Shown here in pieces: positions 35,440-43,876 of a stretch of DNA of 64,000 nt. Numbering within the stretch: position 1 is the stretch's first letter; each line of letters opens with the position of its first letter. The notes under the pieces are model-generated. The model saw only the letters and a program-made list of their open reading frames with translations. It was not told where the DNA came from and made no database searches. The DNA is taken from assembly GCA_900315345.1 (NCBI GenBank), contig OMYP01000001.1:1-64000 (forward strand), in the 5' to 3' direction. This DNA is from an uncultured Selenomonadales bacterium. GTDB taxonomy: Bacteria > Bacillota > Negativicutes > Acidaminococcales > Acidaminococcaceae. Made by a program: the position numbers and the translations under genes.

Positions 35440-37797
35440 ATGACATTAAAAGATCTTGAAATCGGACGGACCGCCGTAATTACAGCGGTAGGCGGTGATG
35501 GCGCATTACGCCAGCATTTTCTGGATATGGGCGTAATTCCCGGCACCGAAGTGACAATAAAAAAATATGCGCCCATGGGTGACCCCATGGAACTGATGAT
35601 ACACGGATACGAACTGACCATGCGCCTGGCAGATGCCGAACAGGTCATGGTGGAACCGGTAACAAAAAGAAAAGAAGTCCCCGCCCTGGAACTACCTCCG
35701 GAGGATTCCCTGCAGAAGACGGTCCATCCGGGACTTGGCGAAGGCGGCCGTTTCCACCCCAAAGGCAGCGGTAATCCCCTTCCCGAAGGAACCCTGCTGA
35801 CCTTTGCGCTGGTGGGGAACCAGAACAGCGGTAAAACGACCCTGTTCAATCAGCTGACAGGATCAAACCAGCATGTGGGAAATTTCCCCGGCGTTACGGT
35901 AAGCCGGAAAGACGGCGTGATCAAAGGTTATCCGAACACCCGGATTACAGACCTGCCCGGTATTTATTCCATGTCGCCCTACACCAGCGAAGAACTGGTG
36001 TCCCGAAGTTTTGTGCTGAACGAAAAGCCACAGGCCATCATCAACATCGTAGACGCCATGAATATTGAGCGCAACCTGTACCTGACCATGCAGATACTGG
36101 AGATGGGAATCCCCACCGTAATTGCGCTGAACATGATGGACGAAGTGGCGTCTAACGGCGGCACCATCGACGTCAACCGGATGGAAGAACTGTTAGGCGT
36201 GCCGGTCATCCCAATTTCCGCCGCAAAAAATTTCGGTATAGAAGAACTGGTCCGGCACGCTGTCCACATCGCCCACTATCAGGAAAAGCCCCTCCGCCAG
36301 GACTTCTGTGACGAAAACGATCATAACGGAGCAGTGCATCGCTGCATCCACGGCATCATCCATCTGATTGAAGACCACGCCCAACGGTCGGGGCTTCCGG
36401 TCCGCTTTGCGGCCGCAAAAGTAATTGAAGAAGATTCCCTTGTACTGGAGCAGCTGGACCTGGACGAAAACGAACGGGGCATGCTGGAACATATCATCAT
36501 CCAGATGGAAACGGAGCGGGGCCTGGACCACAGCGCCGCCATTGCCGACATGCGGTTTTCTTTTATCCAGAAAGTCTGCGCCCAAACGGTAAAAAAGCCC
36601 GTTCAAAGCAAAGAACGGATCCGCAGCGAAAAAATTGATCGTATCCTCACAGGAAAATACACAGCCATTCCTGTCTTTATCGGCATCATGGGACTCATGT
36701 TCTGGCTCACTTTTAATGTAATCGGAGCCTTTTTGCAGGAACTGCTGGAATCAGGCATCGATGCCCTGTCTGCCCAGGCAGATGCCGCCCTGTCCGCAGC
36801 CCACGTAAACCAGGTGATTCACGGACTGATCATCGACGGAATCTTCACCGGCGTGGGCAGCGTACTGAGTTTCCTTCCAATCATCGTCACGCTGTTCCTG
36901 TTTCTGTCGCTGCTGGAAGACAGCGGATACATTGCACGAGTCGCATTTTTTATGGATAAGCTTCTGCGGAAAATCGGCCTGTCGGGCCGCAGCATCGTGC
37001 CGCTTCTTATCGGCTTCGGCTGTACGGTCCCCGCCGTCATGTCGACCCGCACCCTGCCCAGCGAACGGGACCGGATCATGACCATTTTACTGACGCCTTT
37101 TATGAGCTGCACAGCCAAGCTTCCGATTTACGGATTTTTTGTACAGACATTTTTCCCGGAAAAAAGCGGGATCATTATGGTTGGACTATACCTGCTGGGC
37201 ATCACGGCAGGAATCCTTGCTGCCTTTTTGTATCGCGGCACTCTTTTCAAAGGAGAAGCCGCCCCCTTCGTAATGGAACTGCCTAACTACCGGCTGCCGG
37301 GTGCGCGAAATGTATTCCAGCTTCTCTGGGAAAAGGCCAAGGACTTTTTACAGCGGGCCTTCTCTATTATCCTGATCGCCACAATTCTTGTATGGTTCCT
37401 CCAAAGCTTTGACCTGCATTTCAATCCGGTTCAGGATTCGGGAAGCAGTATGCTGGCCCTGTTAGCCGGTTGCATCGCTCCGGTCCTGCAGCCGCTGGGG
37501 CTGGGGGACTGGCGCATCGCCACATCCCTTATCACCGGCTTCATCGCTAAGGAAAGCGTGGTGTCCACCATGGAGATCCTGTTTGGCAGCAATGTTTCCG
37601 CGTTTCTGGTTCCGGCTGCGGCAGCCTCCATGCTTGTATTCTCCCTGCTGTACACGCCCTGCGTAGCGGCCATCGCTTCTGTCCGTCGGGAACTGGGAAC
37701 AAAATACGCAGCCGGTATGGTTATCTGGCAATGCGCCGTAGCCTGGGTGGCAGCGCTGATTGTGAAAGCGGTTTTCACGTTTTGGGGAGGTGTCTGA
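35440..37797 (+). CDS. feoB: FeoA-FeoB fusion, ferrous iron transporter
   Basis: Feo imports Fe2+ across the cytoplasmic membrane. Here the SH3-like FeoA domain (about 1-75) is fused to the N-terminus of FeoB. The G domain follows: G1 LVGNQNSGKTTLFNQL, the switch region NFPGVTVSRK, G3 DLPGIYS, G4 ALNMMDE and G5 ISAAK. The membrane half has eight to ten helices with Gate domains, including FGCTVPAVMSTRTL and YTPCVAAIASVRREL with the conserved cysteines. The start at 35440 has AAGGA about 10 nt upstream and removes 13 residues of the longest frame. Total length is 785. Confidence 0.96.
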   Translation: MTLKDLEIGRTAVITAVGGDGALRQHFLDMGVIPGTEVTIKKYAPMGDPMELMIHGYELTMRLADAEQVMVEPVTKRKEVPALELPPEDSLQKTVHPGLGEGGRFHPKGSGNPLPEGTLLTFALVGNQNSGKTTLFNQLTGSNQHVGNFPGVTVSRKDGVIKGYPNTRITDLPGIYSMSPYTSEELVSRSFVLNEKPQAIINIVDAMNIERNLYLTMQILEMGIPTVIALNMMDEVASNGGTIDVNRMEELLGVPVIPISAAKNFGIEELVRHAVHIAHYQEKPLRQDFCDENDHNGAVHRCIHGIIHLIEDHAQRSGLPVRFAAAKVIEEDSLVLEQLDLDENERGMLEHIIIQMETERGLDHSAAIADMRFSFIQKVCAQTVKKPVQSKERIRSEKIDRILTGKYTAIPVFIGIMGLMFWLTFNVIGAFLQELLESGIDALSAQADAALSAAHVNQVIHGLIIDGIFTGVGSVLSFLPIIVTLFLFLSLLEDSGYIARVAFFMDKLLRKIGLSGRSIVPLLIGFGCTVPAVMSTRTLPSERDRIMTILLTPFMSCTAKLPIYGFFVQTFFPEKSGIIMVGLYLLGITAGILAAFLYRGTLFKGEAAPFVMELPNYRLPGARNVFQLLWEKAKDFLQRAFSIILIATILVWFLQSFDLHFNPVQDSGSSMLALLAGCIAPVLQPLGLGDWRIATSLITGFIAKESVVSTMEILFGSNVSAFLVPAAAASMLVFSLLYTPCVAAIASVRRELGTKYAAGMVIWQCAVAWVAALIVKAVFTFWGGV

Positions 37798-37798
37798 T

Positions 37799-37945
37799 AT
37801 GAACACATGGGATATTTTACTGACCCTGCTGCTAACAGCCATAATCTTGGCAGCGCTGCGTTCCTGCTTTCACCGCCACAGCCAGGGCGGCTGTAACTGC
37901 GGATGCGACGGCTGCCACAGACAATGTGGCAAGTATAAGACATAA
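37799..37945 (+). CDS. FeoB-associated Cys-rich membrane protein
   Basis: This 48-residue gene begins one base after the feoB stop, with GGGGAGG at 8 nt. The product has one transmembrane helix (WDILLTLLLTAIILAALRSC) and a cytosolic tail with six or seven cysteines in the pattern GGCNCGCDGCHRQC. This is the layout of the small FeoB-associated Cys-rich family found after feoB in many Firmicutes, thought to assist iron transfer; that role is not proven. Confidence 0.88.
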   Translation: MNTWDILLTLLLTAIILAALRSCFHRHSQGGCNCGCDGCHRQCGKYKT

Positions 37946-37972
37946 TGAAACCTATACAGTGCTCCTACGCCT

Positions 37973-38449
37973 CTAAAAAGTATTTATCAGCTTCTCAAGC
38001 AGTTCAGAAGAAACATCTTTCTCCGAAATCACCTTGACCCCGTTTTCCATTAGCAGCGAAGCCGTGATGCCCTGTCCGACAATTTTTCTTCCGGTAAAAG
38101 TTCCGTTGTAAACAGTAGAAGAACCGCAGGATGGACTGCTTTCTTTTAAAACCGCCGCAGTAATATGATGCTCCTTCACCAGCGCCAATACTTTTTCCGC
38201 GCCCAGCCGGAACTGTGCCGTCACATCTTCACCGACTTTGTTCACCACGCAACAGTCTTCCGGATTCGTTCCATGCCTTTGGATCTCCGCAGGCAATCGA
38301 GGCACAGGCAAACCTCCCATCAATTCCGGGCAAACCAGCAACACATTATCCCTGTGTTTCTCTATCCATTGGCACAACAAAGGAACCGCGTTGTTTCCCC
38401 CGCTGTATTTTACATTCTCGCCTGCCAGGCAGGCACTGATTAGGATCAT
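37973..38449 (-). CDS. DUF523 family protein
   Basis: The 158-residue protein matches DUF523 throughout: ISACLAGENVKYSGGNN, CPELMGGLPVPRLPAEI, VLKESSPSCGSSTVYNG and a C-terminal GQGITASLLMENGVKVISE. Three conserved cysteines suggest metal or cluster binding. Function unknown. The ATG at 38449 has AAGGG at 7 nt. It is convergent with the feo genes, with 27 nt between the stops and no clear hairpin. Confidence 0.85.
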   Translation of the reverse strand: MILISACLAGENVKYSGGNNAVPLLCQWIEKHRDNVLLVCPELMGGLPVPRLPAEIQRHGTNPEDCCVVNKVGEDVTAQFRLGAEKVLALVKEHHITAAVLKESSPSCGSSTVYNGTFTGRKIVGQGITASLLMENGVKVISEKDVSSELLEKLINTF

Positions 38450-38522
38450 AGTATTTCCCTTTTCTATCTAAAACTCACAAATATTTCTTCCTTATTTTGT
38501 CCGGCATTTTCTTTATTGAAAT

Positions 38523-38546
38523 AGCACTTACCTTTCAGTAAGTGCT
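38523..38546. promoter_or_regulatory. Inverted repeat upstream of DUF523, possible operator
   Basis: AGCACTTAC and GTAAGTGCT are perfect 9-base arms across 6 nt, 74 nt upstream of the DUF523 start. No T run follows on either strand, so an operator (TetR-type spacing) is more likely than a terminator. The rest of 38450-38677 is AT-rich and holds a TTTCTGC/GCAGAAA pair that could end the 38678 transcript. Confidence 0.4.
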
Positions 38547-38677
38547 AAAATATGAATTAATTTTTTATAAAAAGTTTTATGACAAAATACAAATCCTGCA
38601 GATTCACATATTTTCTGCAGCAACAGGCTACAGCAGAAATTTTTGTTTTTGCCCGGCAAACCTGCGGAGCCTGACTT

Positions 38678-39193
38678 CTACCTTCCTTCTGCCCCGTACA
38701 ACAGGTCAAGCAATTTGTGATAGTACTCGCTCTGCTTGTCATTCAGTTCGTCATCGGACTTCATGGTAAGGGTCCAGCCCGCCCCGTTTGAGGGATCCTT
38801 ATAGGAAACAGAAAGACTTACATGGGCCGCGTCCAGGGCGAACAGTGCGCTTTTGCGAAACACTTTCCATTTGAAAATTTTGTATTCCCGTCCCAGGGCT
38901 TCCATCTCTTTTAACACATCTGCCGAAATTTTCTTCTCTGTTACATGTTCCGGCGAACTATGCCATTCTTTGTAACTGTTCTTATAAGTAGCTTCGGTAT
39001 CGCTGACCCGTATAACCTCAATGCGTTCATGGCCGCCTGTAGAACTGCCGGAACTAACGTAACTGCACCTTGTCACATAAGCGGTTTTTTCTTTTACCAT
39101 ATCATTGGCGCCTTTGGCTTCTGCCATGCCAAAAAATCCGGACAGGCACATACTCAAACAAAAAAACATTGCAACAACTTTCCAGGCTCTCAT
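38678..39193 (-). CDS. Exported protein of unknown function
   Basis: The 171-residue product has a signal peptide (MRAWKVVAMFFCLSMCLSGFFGMAEA, cleavage after about 26). The mature part alternates strands and helices: AYVTRCSYVSSGSSTGGHERIEVIRV, then a helix TEKKISADVLKEMEALGREY, and HVSLSVSYKDPSNGAGWTLTM. I do not recognise the family. The frame is open to 39286, but the extra part is encoded by a palindromic repeat copy; AGGAGG lies 7 nt before the ATG at 39193. Confidence 0.7.
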   Translation of the reverse strand: MRAWKVVAMFFCLSMCLSGFFGMAEAKGANDMVKEKTAYVTRCSYVSSGSSTGGHERIEVIRVSDTEATYKNSYKEWHSSPEHVTEKKISADVLKEMEALGREYKIFKWKVFRKSALFALDAAHVSLSVSYKDPSNGAGWTLTMKSDDELNDKQSEYYHKLLDLLYGAEGR

Positions 39194-39228
39194 CTGGCAA
39201 CCTCCTGCTACTAAAAAAATCAGTTCAT

Positions 39229-39254
39229 TTACTAAAGAACCACTGACTAATTTT
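39229..39254. repeat. Palindromic interspersed repeat, third (half) copy
   Basis: On the minus strand AATTAGTCAGTGGTTCTTTA matches the 3' end of the copy at 30281-30329 almost exactly. It lies 36 nt upstream of the gene starting at 39193, the same relative position as in the DUF456 leader. Confidence 0.5.
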
Positions 39255-39264
39255 AACACGTTTT

Positions 39265-39298
39265 CAAAAAAGAATACAGCCTGCAATTAAGCAGGCTG
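39265..39298 (-). terminator. Terminator after the 39441-39686 gene
   Basis: Minus strand CAGCCTGC-TTAATT-GCAGGCTG (39277-39298) followed by TATTCTTTTTTG. The 142 nt between the gene stop and this hairpin contain no coding signal. Confidence 0.82.
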
Positions 39299-39440
39299 CT
39301 GTTGTGTAAAATACTAAATTTTAAACAATGCAGTTCCGCGTTTTTTACTTTTTTCCCCAGGCAGCCTTTTTTATTTTGTACCGCACTTCTCGTGCATTAC
39401 CCACTTTCTGCCATTTTCTTCATGGCGCACATAGGTTTTG

Positions 39441-39686
39441 TCAAAGGACTAGCGGTTTTCCCTGAGTGATTGTTTCAAATTCTTTCGTGGAAGGAATAGC
39501 TGAAAGGATTTTTAACGCGCCCGAATTTTTGTCGATCCAGAAGGACGCATTATCCGTCAGCAGTTTCCCCATGGTGTGCTTCCGCAGAAATACGAAATGG
39601 GTTTCCGTTTCATAACCGCAGGTAATTTTCCCATAAGGTCCCACCGCATTCTTTGCGATTTCATAGGCTTCTTTTGAAGTAATCAT
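39441..39686 (-). CDS. Small protein, weakly resembling YrhB/Imm35 immunity-type domains
   Basis: The 81-residue product starts with ITSKEAYEIAKNAVG, has a central strand HFVFLRKHTMGKLL and then ASFWIDKNSGALKILS and TKEFETITQG. This helix-strand-strand order and the closing pattern recall the small YrhB/Imm35 fold found in polymorphic toxin immunity proteins, but similarity is weak and no toxin gene is adjacent. The ATG at 39686 has AAAGGAGG at 8 nt, and a promoter with an internal palindrome lies upstream, so the gene is probably real and regulated. Confidence 0.65.
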   Translation of the reverse strand: MITSKEAYEIAKNAVGPYGKITCGYETETHFVFLRKHTMGKLLTDNASFWIDKNSGALKILSAIPSTKEFETITQGKPLVL

Positions 39687-39751
39687 GAGTTTCCCTCCTT
39701 TGTTCCGCGTTTTTGATTTAATAAAAAAATCCTGCCATAGATGTAAATTAA

Positions 39752-39780
39752 ATTCTAACTGACCGTTAGTCTAAATCCAA
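39752..39780 (-). promoter_or_regulatory. Promoter with palindromic operator for the 39441-39686 gene
   Basis: Minus strand TTGGAT (39775-39780), 17-nt spacer, TAGAAT (39752-39757). The spacer and -10 overlap the inverted repeat CTAAC-TGACC-GTTAG (39755-39769), a typical place for a repressor to bind. Confidence 0.55.
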
Positions 39781-39781
39781 T

Positions 39782-39811
39782 TTACACTTAATTTTTCTTC
39801 TCTCATATAGT
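39782..39811 (+). promoter_or_regulatory. Promoter of the MscS gene
   Basis: Plus strand TTACAC (39782-39787), 18-nt spacer, TATAGT (39806-39811), with an overlapping TATAAT 4 nt further on. Confidence 0.5.
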
Positions 39812-39859
39812 ATAATAACATATTATAACGTTAACAACAACATATAAGGAGCCTCGCCT

Positions 39860-40981
39860 ATGCCTGCCTTTCTTTCGTCTTTTTCTGCAGCGGCTTCGGC
39901 CTTGATGACGCCGGAATACTGGATCGCCCTCTGGCCCCTGTGGAAAACATCCATTCTTACCTGCGCGGCCATTCTTTTATTCCGCATCCTGTACCGTTCT
40001 TTCATCCTGATTGTGACGGAACATCTGAAAAACAAATACCACTACGATTTTATCGATGATTTCTTCAAGGCATTTAACCATCCGATTCAGACCTACCTGT
40101 GGATCTTTGCCCTGTACATGTTCATCGTCCTCAGTCCGGTGGATCCTTTTTCCCAGCACCCGGCCTTTGACAGAATTTTACGGACCAGCCTTATTATCTG
40201 CATCATCTGGGGCGTGTACAACTTATGCGACGCAAGTCACGGGCTGATCATGCAGATTCTGAAACGGTCCAACCTGAATGTGGATGAAACCATCGCGGGA
40301 CTTTTTTCCGCGCTGGGCCATTTCCTCTGCATCATGCTGGGCATCGCCATGGTGGCCCGGGAATGGAATTACGACATTACCGCCTTTGTGGCCTCCCTGG
40401 GCATCGGCGCCATGGCCATCGCCCTGGCGGCAAAGGATTCTCTGGCTAATATTTTCGGAAGCGTCATCATTATTATGGAACGGCCTTTTAAAGTAGGCGA
40501 CTGGATTTCCGCCAACAATGTGGAAGGCTATGTGGAAAAAATTTCTTTCCGCAGTACCTGCATCCGCACCTTTTACCAGGAACTGGTTTACGTTCCCAAC
40601 TCTCTTTTAAGCAACACCCCCATCATTAACTACACCCAGCGGGAAAAATACCGTATCCAGTATGTATTAGGCGTCACCTACAGCACCACCCGAGAACAGC
40701 TGCAGACGGTCTGCTCCCAAATACGCCAGCTTTGCGTAAAGCTGGATGAGATCCACAACGATGGCATTGACGTGAATTTTTTTGAATTTGGCGACAGCTC
40801 CCTGAACATCCGCATCGTGTGTTACGCCAAAGCCCCCAACATGTCGGTCTACCTGAAGACCCGGGAAAAATTCAACCTGGGCGTCATGAAAATTCTGGAA
40901 GAAAACGGTGTAAGCTGCGCCTTCCCAAGCCGAAGCGTGTATTTCGAAACGCCGATACAGAAGGGAAACACAAAACAATAA
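39860..40981 (+). CDS. MscS family mechanosensitive channel
   Basis: A small-conductance mechanosensitive channel that releases solutes on osmotic downshock. The 373-residue protein has about five N-terminal hydrophobic helices, including the Gly/Ala-rich pore helix (FVASLGIGAMAIALAAKDSLANIFGS, about 180-205), followed by the beta domain IMERPFKVGDWISANNVEGYVEKI and the alpha/beta vestibule domain. It has two helices more than E. coli MscS. The ATG at 39860 has AAGGAG at about 8 nt. Confidence 0.92.
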   Translation: MPAFLSSFSAAASALMTPEYWIALWPLWKTSILTCAAILLFRILYRSFILIVTEHLKNKYHYDFIDDFFKAFNHPIQTYLWIFALYMFIVLSPVDPFSQHPAFDRILRTSLIICIIWGVYNLCDASHGLIMQILKRSNLNVDETIAGLFSALGHFLCIMLGIAMVAREWNYDITAFVASLGIGAMAIALAAKDSLANIFGSVIIIMERPFKVGDWISANNVEGYVEKISFRSTCIRTFYQELVYVPNSLLSNTPIINYTQREKYRIQYVLGVTYSTTREQLQTVCSQIRQLCVKLDEIHNDGIDVNFFEFGDSSLNIRIVCYAKAPNMSVYLKTREKFNLGVMKILEENGVSCAFPSRSVYFETPIQKGNTKQ

Positions 40982-40995
40982 CATGAATAAAACAA

Positions 40996-41036
40996 AACGC
41001 CGGAATTCAAACTCAAATGAATTCCAGCGTTTTTTT
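40996..41036. terminator. Bidirectional terminator between mscS and ade
   Basis: AACGCCGGAATTC pairs with GAATTCCAGCGTT around about 10 nt, followed by seven T on the plus strand; A residues on the other side serve the convergent ade gene. Confidence 0.88.
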
Positions 41037-41046
41037 ATGCAACTTT

Positions 41047-42780
41047 TTACTCACACCACAGATCCACGTGTTCGAAATGAACCACGTCCACCAGGCCCCG
41101 GTCAGTAAGCCGCAGCTCCGGAATTACCGGAAGGGATGTAAAGGCCAAAATCATAAAGGTGCTGTATTCTTCCGGAACCCCCAGCTCTTTCAGCCAGAAG
41201 TTCAGCTGCTTGATTTGGGAATTGACCGCCATGGCATCCCGGTCGCTCATAAGACCGGCAATAGCCAGGGGAACCGTAGCCCGGACTTCCCCATCGGAAA
41301 CCACGATAAGGCCGCCCCCGATTTCCCGCAGCCGGTTCACCGCCACAGCCATATCTTCATCGTTTGTTCCTACCACCGATAAGTTGTGGGAATCGTGGCC
41401 TACTGTAGTGGCAATGGCTCCTTTTTTCAGGCCGAAACCAAAAGCAAAGCCAAGCCCAATGTTCCCCGTGTTGTGATGGCGTTCGAACACAGCCATCTTT
41501 AGAATATCGCGGCCAATATCGCTTACCGCTTCCCCGTTTTGAACCGTAGGCGTCAGATGCAGTTCGCTTGTCAGCAGCTGGGTCTGGCTGATACCGATGA
41601 CCCGCAGCTTTTTATTTTTCTTGGCGGGTATCCTGAAATCTTCTACCGTGGCAGGCCGCATGTTCATGGATTGTCCCGGCGGTTCCAGCACCGGATCGCT
41701 TTTCCATAACAGCTTTCGGTTTTTCACTACCTGAACGCCGCCTTTAATTACATGTACCGGCTGGAAGGACTGCAGGTTTTCAAACACGGCGATGTCCGCT
41801 ACATAGCCCGGCGCAAGAGCGCCAACATGTTTCAGGCCGTAACATTCCGCAATGTTCAGAGTAGCCATAGGGATCAGGTCTTCCGGATCGTAACCCTGGG
41901 CCACCCCAATCTCCAGCAGGTAGTTGATGCTGCCCTGCTCAATCAGATCGTCTGCATGACGGTCGTCAGTACACAGGCAAAGACGCCGGTTTCCCGGCTT
42001 TTTCAGCAGGGGCAGCAGGTCTACCAGATTGTGAGCTGCGCTGCCTTCCCGCATAAACACATACATGCCACGCCGCACTTTTTCCCAGGCTTCTGCGGGA
42101 GTCACGCATTCGTGCTCCGTAGTGATGCCCGCAGCTACGTATGCATTCAGTTCTTTTCCGGAAAGCCCCGGTGCATGGCCGTCTACTTTCTGGTTGTAGA
42201 ACAGCTTCATCTTATTCATTTCATTCTGCTGTTTGCCTAAAATGCCCGGGAAATTCATCATCTCTGCCAGCCCCAAGATACGGGGACTCAGCTTGCGGAT
42301 GTGTTCCATATCTTCCGGCGTAATGCGGGCCCCGGAAGTATCCATATCTGTAGCCGGCACGCAGGAAGGAATCATAAGGTAGGCGGAAAAAGGAATGTTG
42401 GCCGTTTCATCCAGCATGAACCGCAGGCCTTTTTCCCCCAGCACGTTGGTAATTTCATGAGGATCGGTAATAGCCCCGGTAACGCCGTTCAGCAACAATA
42501 CCTTTACCATTTCCCGGGGAGACAGCATGGAGCTTTCAAAGTGCACATGGGCATCCATGAGCCCGGGGGTCAGGTAGAGGCCCTTCACATCGATTTCCTG
42601 CCGGCCCTTATACTGGCCGATCCCTACAATTTTGCTGCCGCTGATGGCTACATCCGCCACTTCCCATGTTTTTAAAAATACATTAAACACATTCCCGCCT
42701 TTTAACACAAGGTCGGCTTCCTGCCGCCCCATGGCGGTGTCGATTTGTTCTTCCAAAGTTGTTGCGCGCCAGAAATCCAT
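41047..42780 (-). CDS. ade: Adenine deaminase
   Basis: This enzyme converts adenine to hypoxanthine and ammonia in purine salvage. The amidohydrolase core shows the metal-site motifs GLMDAHVHFESSMLSP near residue 75 and the VDGHAPGLSG and TEHECVTP segments with the further His residues, then CTDDRHADDL with the catalytic Asp. The C-terminal half has VGHDSHNLSVVG and the FEHVDLWCE end typical of Ade. Length 577 is usual. The ribosome binding site is modest. It follows the binding-protein gene by 53 nt and may share its transcript. Confidence 0.93.
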   Translation of the reverse strand: MDFWRATTLEEQIDTAMGRQEADLVLKGGNVFNVFLKTWEVADVAISGSKIVGIGQYKGRQEIDVKGLYLTPGLMDAHVHFESSMLSPREMVKVLLLNGVTGAITDPHEITNVLGEKGLRFMLDETANIPFSAYLMIPSCVPATDMDTSGARITPEDMEHIRKLSPRILGLAEMMNFPGILGKQQNEMNKMKLFYNQKVDGHAPGLSGKELNAYVAAGITTEHECVTPAEAWEKVRRGMYVFMREGSAAHNLVDLLPLLKKPGNRRLCLCTDDRHADDLIEQGSINYLLEIGVAQGYDPEDLIPMATLNIAECYGLKHVGALAPGYVADIAVFENLQSFQPVHVIKGGVQVVKNRKLLWKSDPVLEPPGQSMNMRPATVEDFRIPAKKNKKLRVIGISQTQLLTSELHLTPTVQNGEAVSDIGRDILKMAVFERHHNTGNIGLGFAFGFGLKKGAIATTVGHDSHNLSVVGTNDEDMAVAVNRLREIGGGLIVVSDGEVRATVPLAIAGLMSDRDAMAVNSQIKQLNFWLKELGVPEEYSTFMILAFTSLPVIPELRLTDRGLVDVVHFEHVDLWCE

Positions 42781-42833
42781 GTTCTGTACCTGCTTTCCAA
42801 TGATAATGAACTACAGCTGAAACATTTTTTCCA

Positions 42834-43601
42834 TTATTTCTTTGCCGGTTCTTTCCCGAACCATTTTTCATAAATCTTATCGTATTCCCCGCTTTGTTTC
42901 AGTTCAGCCAGGGCTTTATTGATTTTCGGAGTCAGCTCCCCGTGGCGCCGGGTCACGATACCGTAAGATTCTTTTGCAAAGGTATCGCCAACAATAACAG
43001 CGTCCGGGTGATGTTTGTTAATGTAATACTGAGCCACCGGTTTATCAAGGATGATGGCGTCCACGGCCTTTTCCTTCAGGGCCTGAAAAACTTCTTCATT
43101 GGTCTTAAAGCTGCGGACTTTATCCCCGGCCAGCTGTTTGGCCTTTTCCTCCCCGGTGGTCCCAAGCTGTACAGCCACAGCCCGTCCTTTCAGGTCTTCC
43201 GGTTTCTGCAGGCTGGTGTTTTCTTTTCTTACTACAAGAGAAAGGCCCGATTCGTAATAGGGCTCGCTCATATCCACAATTTTCTGCCGGTCCGGCGTGA
43301 TCGTCATACCGGCGATGACCAGATTCAGGTTACCCCGTTTTACCGCAGGAATCAGCGCCTCAAAATCCATATCCAGTATCTCTACCTGCATATCCAGTTT
43401 TTTCCCTACAGCACGGATCAGATCCATATCAAAACCGGAAATCTCCTTACTTCCCTTTTCCCTGAATTCAAAGGGCGGGAAGGTGACTTCAGTCCCCACC
43501 TTCAATACTTTGGGACCATCAGCTTTCTTTTCCCCACCGCAGCCGGTAACAATACAAAGTAACGTCAGCAAACTAAATAGAAACAATACGTATTTTTTCA
43601 T
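42834..43601 (-). CDS. Amino-acid-type ABC transporter substrate-binding lipoprotein
   Basis: The 255-residue product starts with a lipoprotein signal ending LCIVTGC and continues as a family 3 solute-binding protein: LKVGTEVTFPPFEFRE, GFDMDLIRAVGKKL, MTITPDRQKIVDMSEPYY and GTTGEEKAKQL. It is expected to bind a polar amino acid at the outer face of the membrane. No permease or ATPase gene is adjacent, so it is an orphan here and must pair with a distant transporter. The ATG at 43601 has AAGG and GGAGG upstream. Confidence 0.88.
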   Translation of the reverse strand: MKKYVLFLFSLLTLLCIVTGCGGEKKADGPKVLKVGTEVTFPPFEFREKGSKEISGFDMDLIRAVGKKLDMQVEILDMDFEALIPAVKRGNLNLVIAGMTITPDRQKIVDMSEPYYESGLSLVVRKENTSLQKPEDLKGRAVAVQLGTTGEEKAKQLAGDKVRSFKTNEEVFQALKEKAVDAIILDKPVAQYYINKHHPDAVIVGDTFAKESYGIVTRRHGELTPKINKALAELKQSGEYDKIYEKWFGKEPAKK

Positions 43602-43616
43602 AATCCTTATTCCTCC

Positions 43617-43711
43617 AAAAGGCTCAGCTATGCCAGATTGTTATCAGAGCCTTTTTGATTTTTCCTGTTTTAATAAACAAGGATGTTTAATAGACAAGGA
43701 TAAATTTATCC
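43617..43711 (-). promoter_or_regulatory. Repeat-rich control region of the binding-protein gene
   Basis: From the gene outward it contains a hairpin AAAAGGCTC/GAGCCTTTT (43617-43656) directly before the ribosome binding site, two 17-bp direct repeats with two mismatches (43669-43685 and 43686-43702), and the 14-bp perfect palindrome GGATAAATTTATCC (43698-43711). A clear -35/-10 pair was not fixed. The arrangement suggests repressor binding plus a leader structure. Confidence 0.5.
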
Positions 43712-43848
43712 ACTTAAAATTTATCACAGTTTTTGTGGAAACACAATAATAATCAAACCGAAAGAAAACTGTTTTTACTTAAAGAAACTGCATTAAGCAA
43801 AGAACTCCCTGCATAATAAAAAATCTTTTCTTTTTTACTGATTTTTAT
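43712..43848. other. AT-rich intergenic stretch
   Basis: No gene, repeat or clear promoter was recognised here beyond runs of A and T between the binding-protein control region and the promoter at 43849. Confidence 0.5.
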
Positions 43849-43876
43849 TTCAACTTTTTTAATTTAGTGATATAGT
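43849..43876 (+). promoter_or_regulatory. Promoter of the YjiH-like gene
   Basis: Plus strand TTCAAC (43849-43854), 16-nt spacer, TATAGT (43871-43876). It would give a leader of about 190 nt. Confidence 0.5.

Noticed and set aside
43617-43656. Simple plus-strand terminator before the binding-protein gene
   Set aside because: No plus-strand gene precedes it; its place at the ribosome binding site of the minus-strand gene fits a leader role better, although the T run on the plus strand is real.
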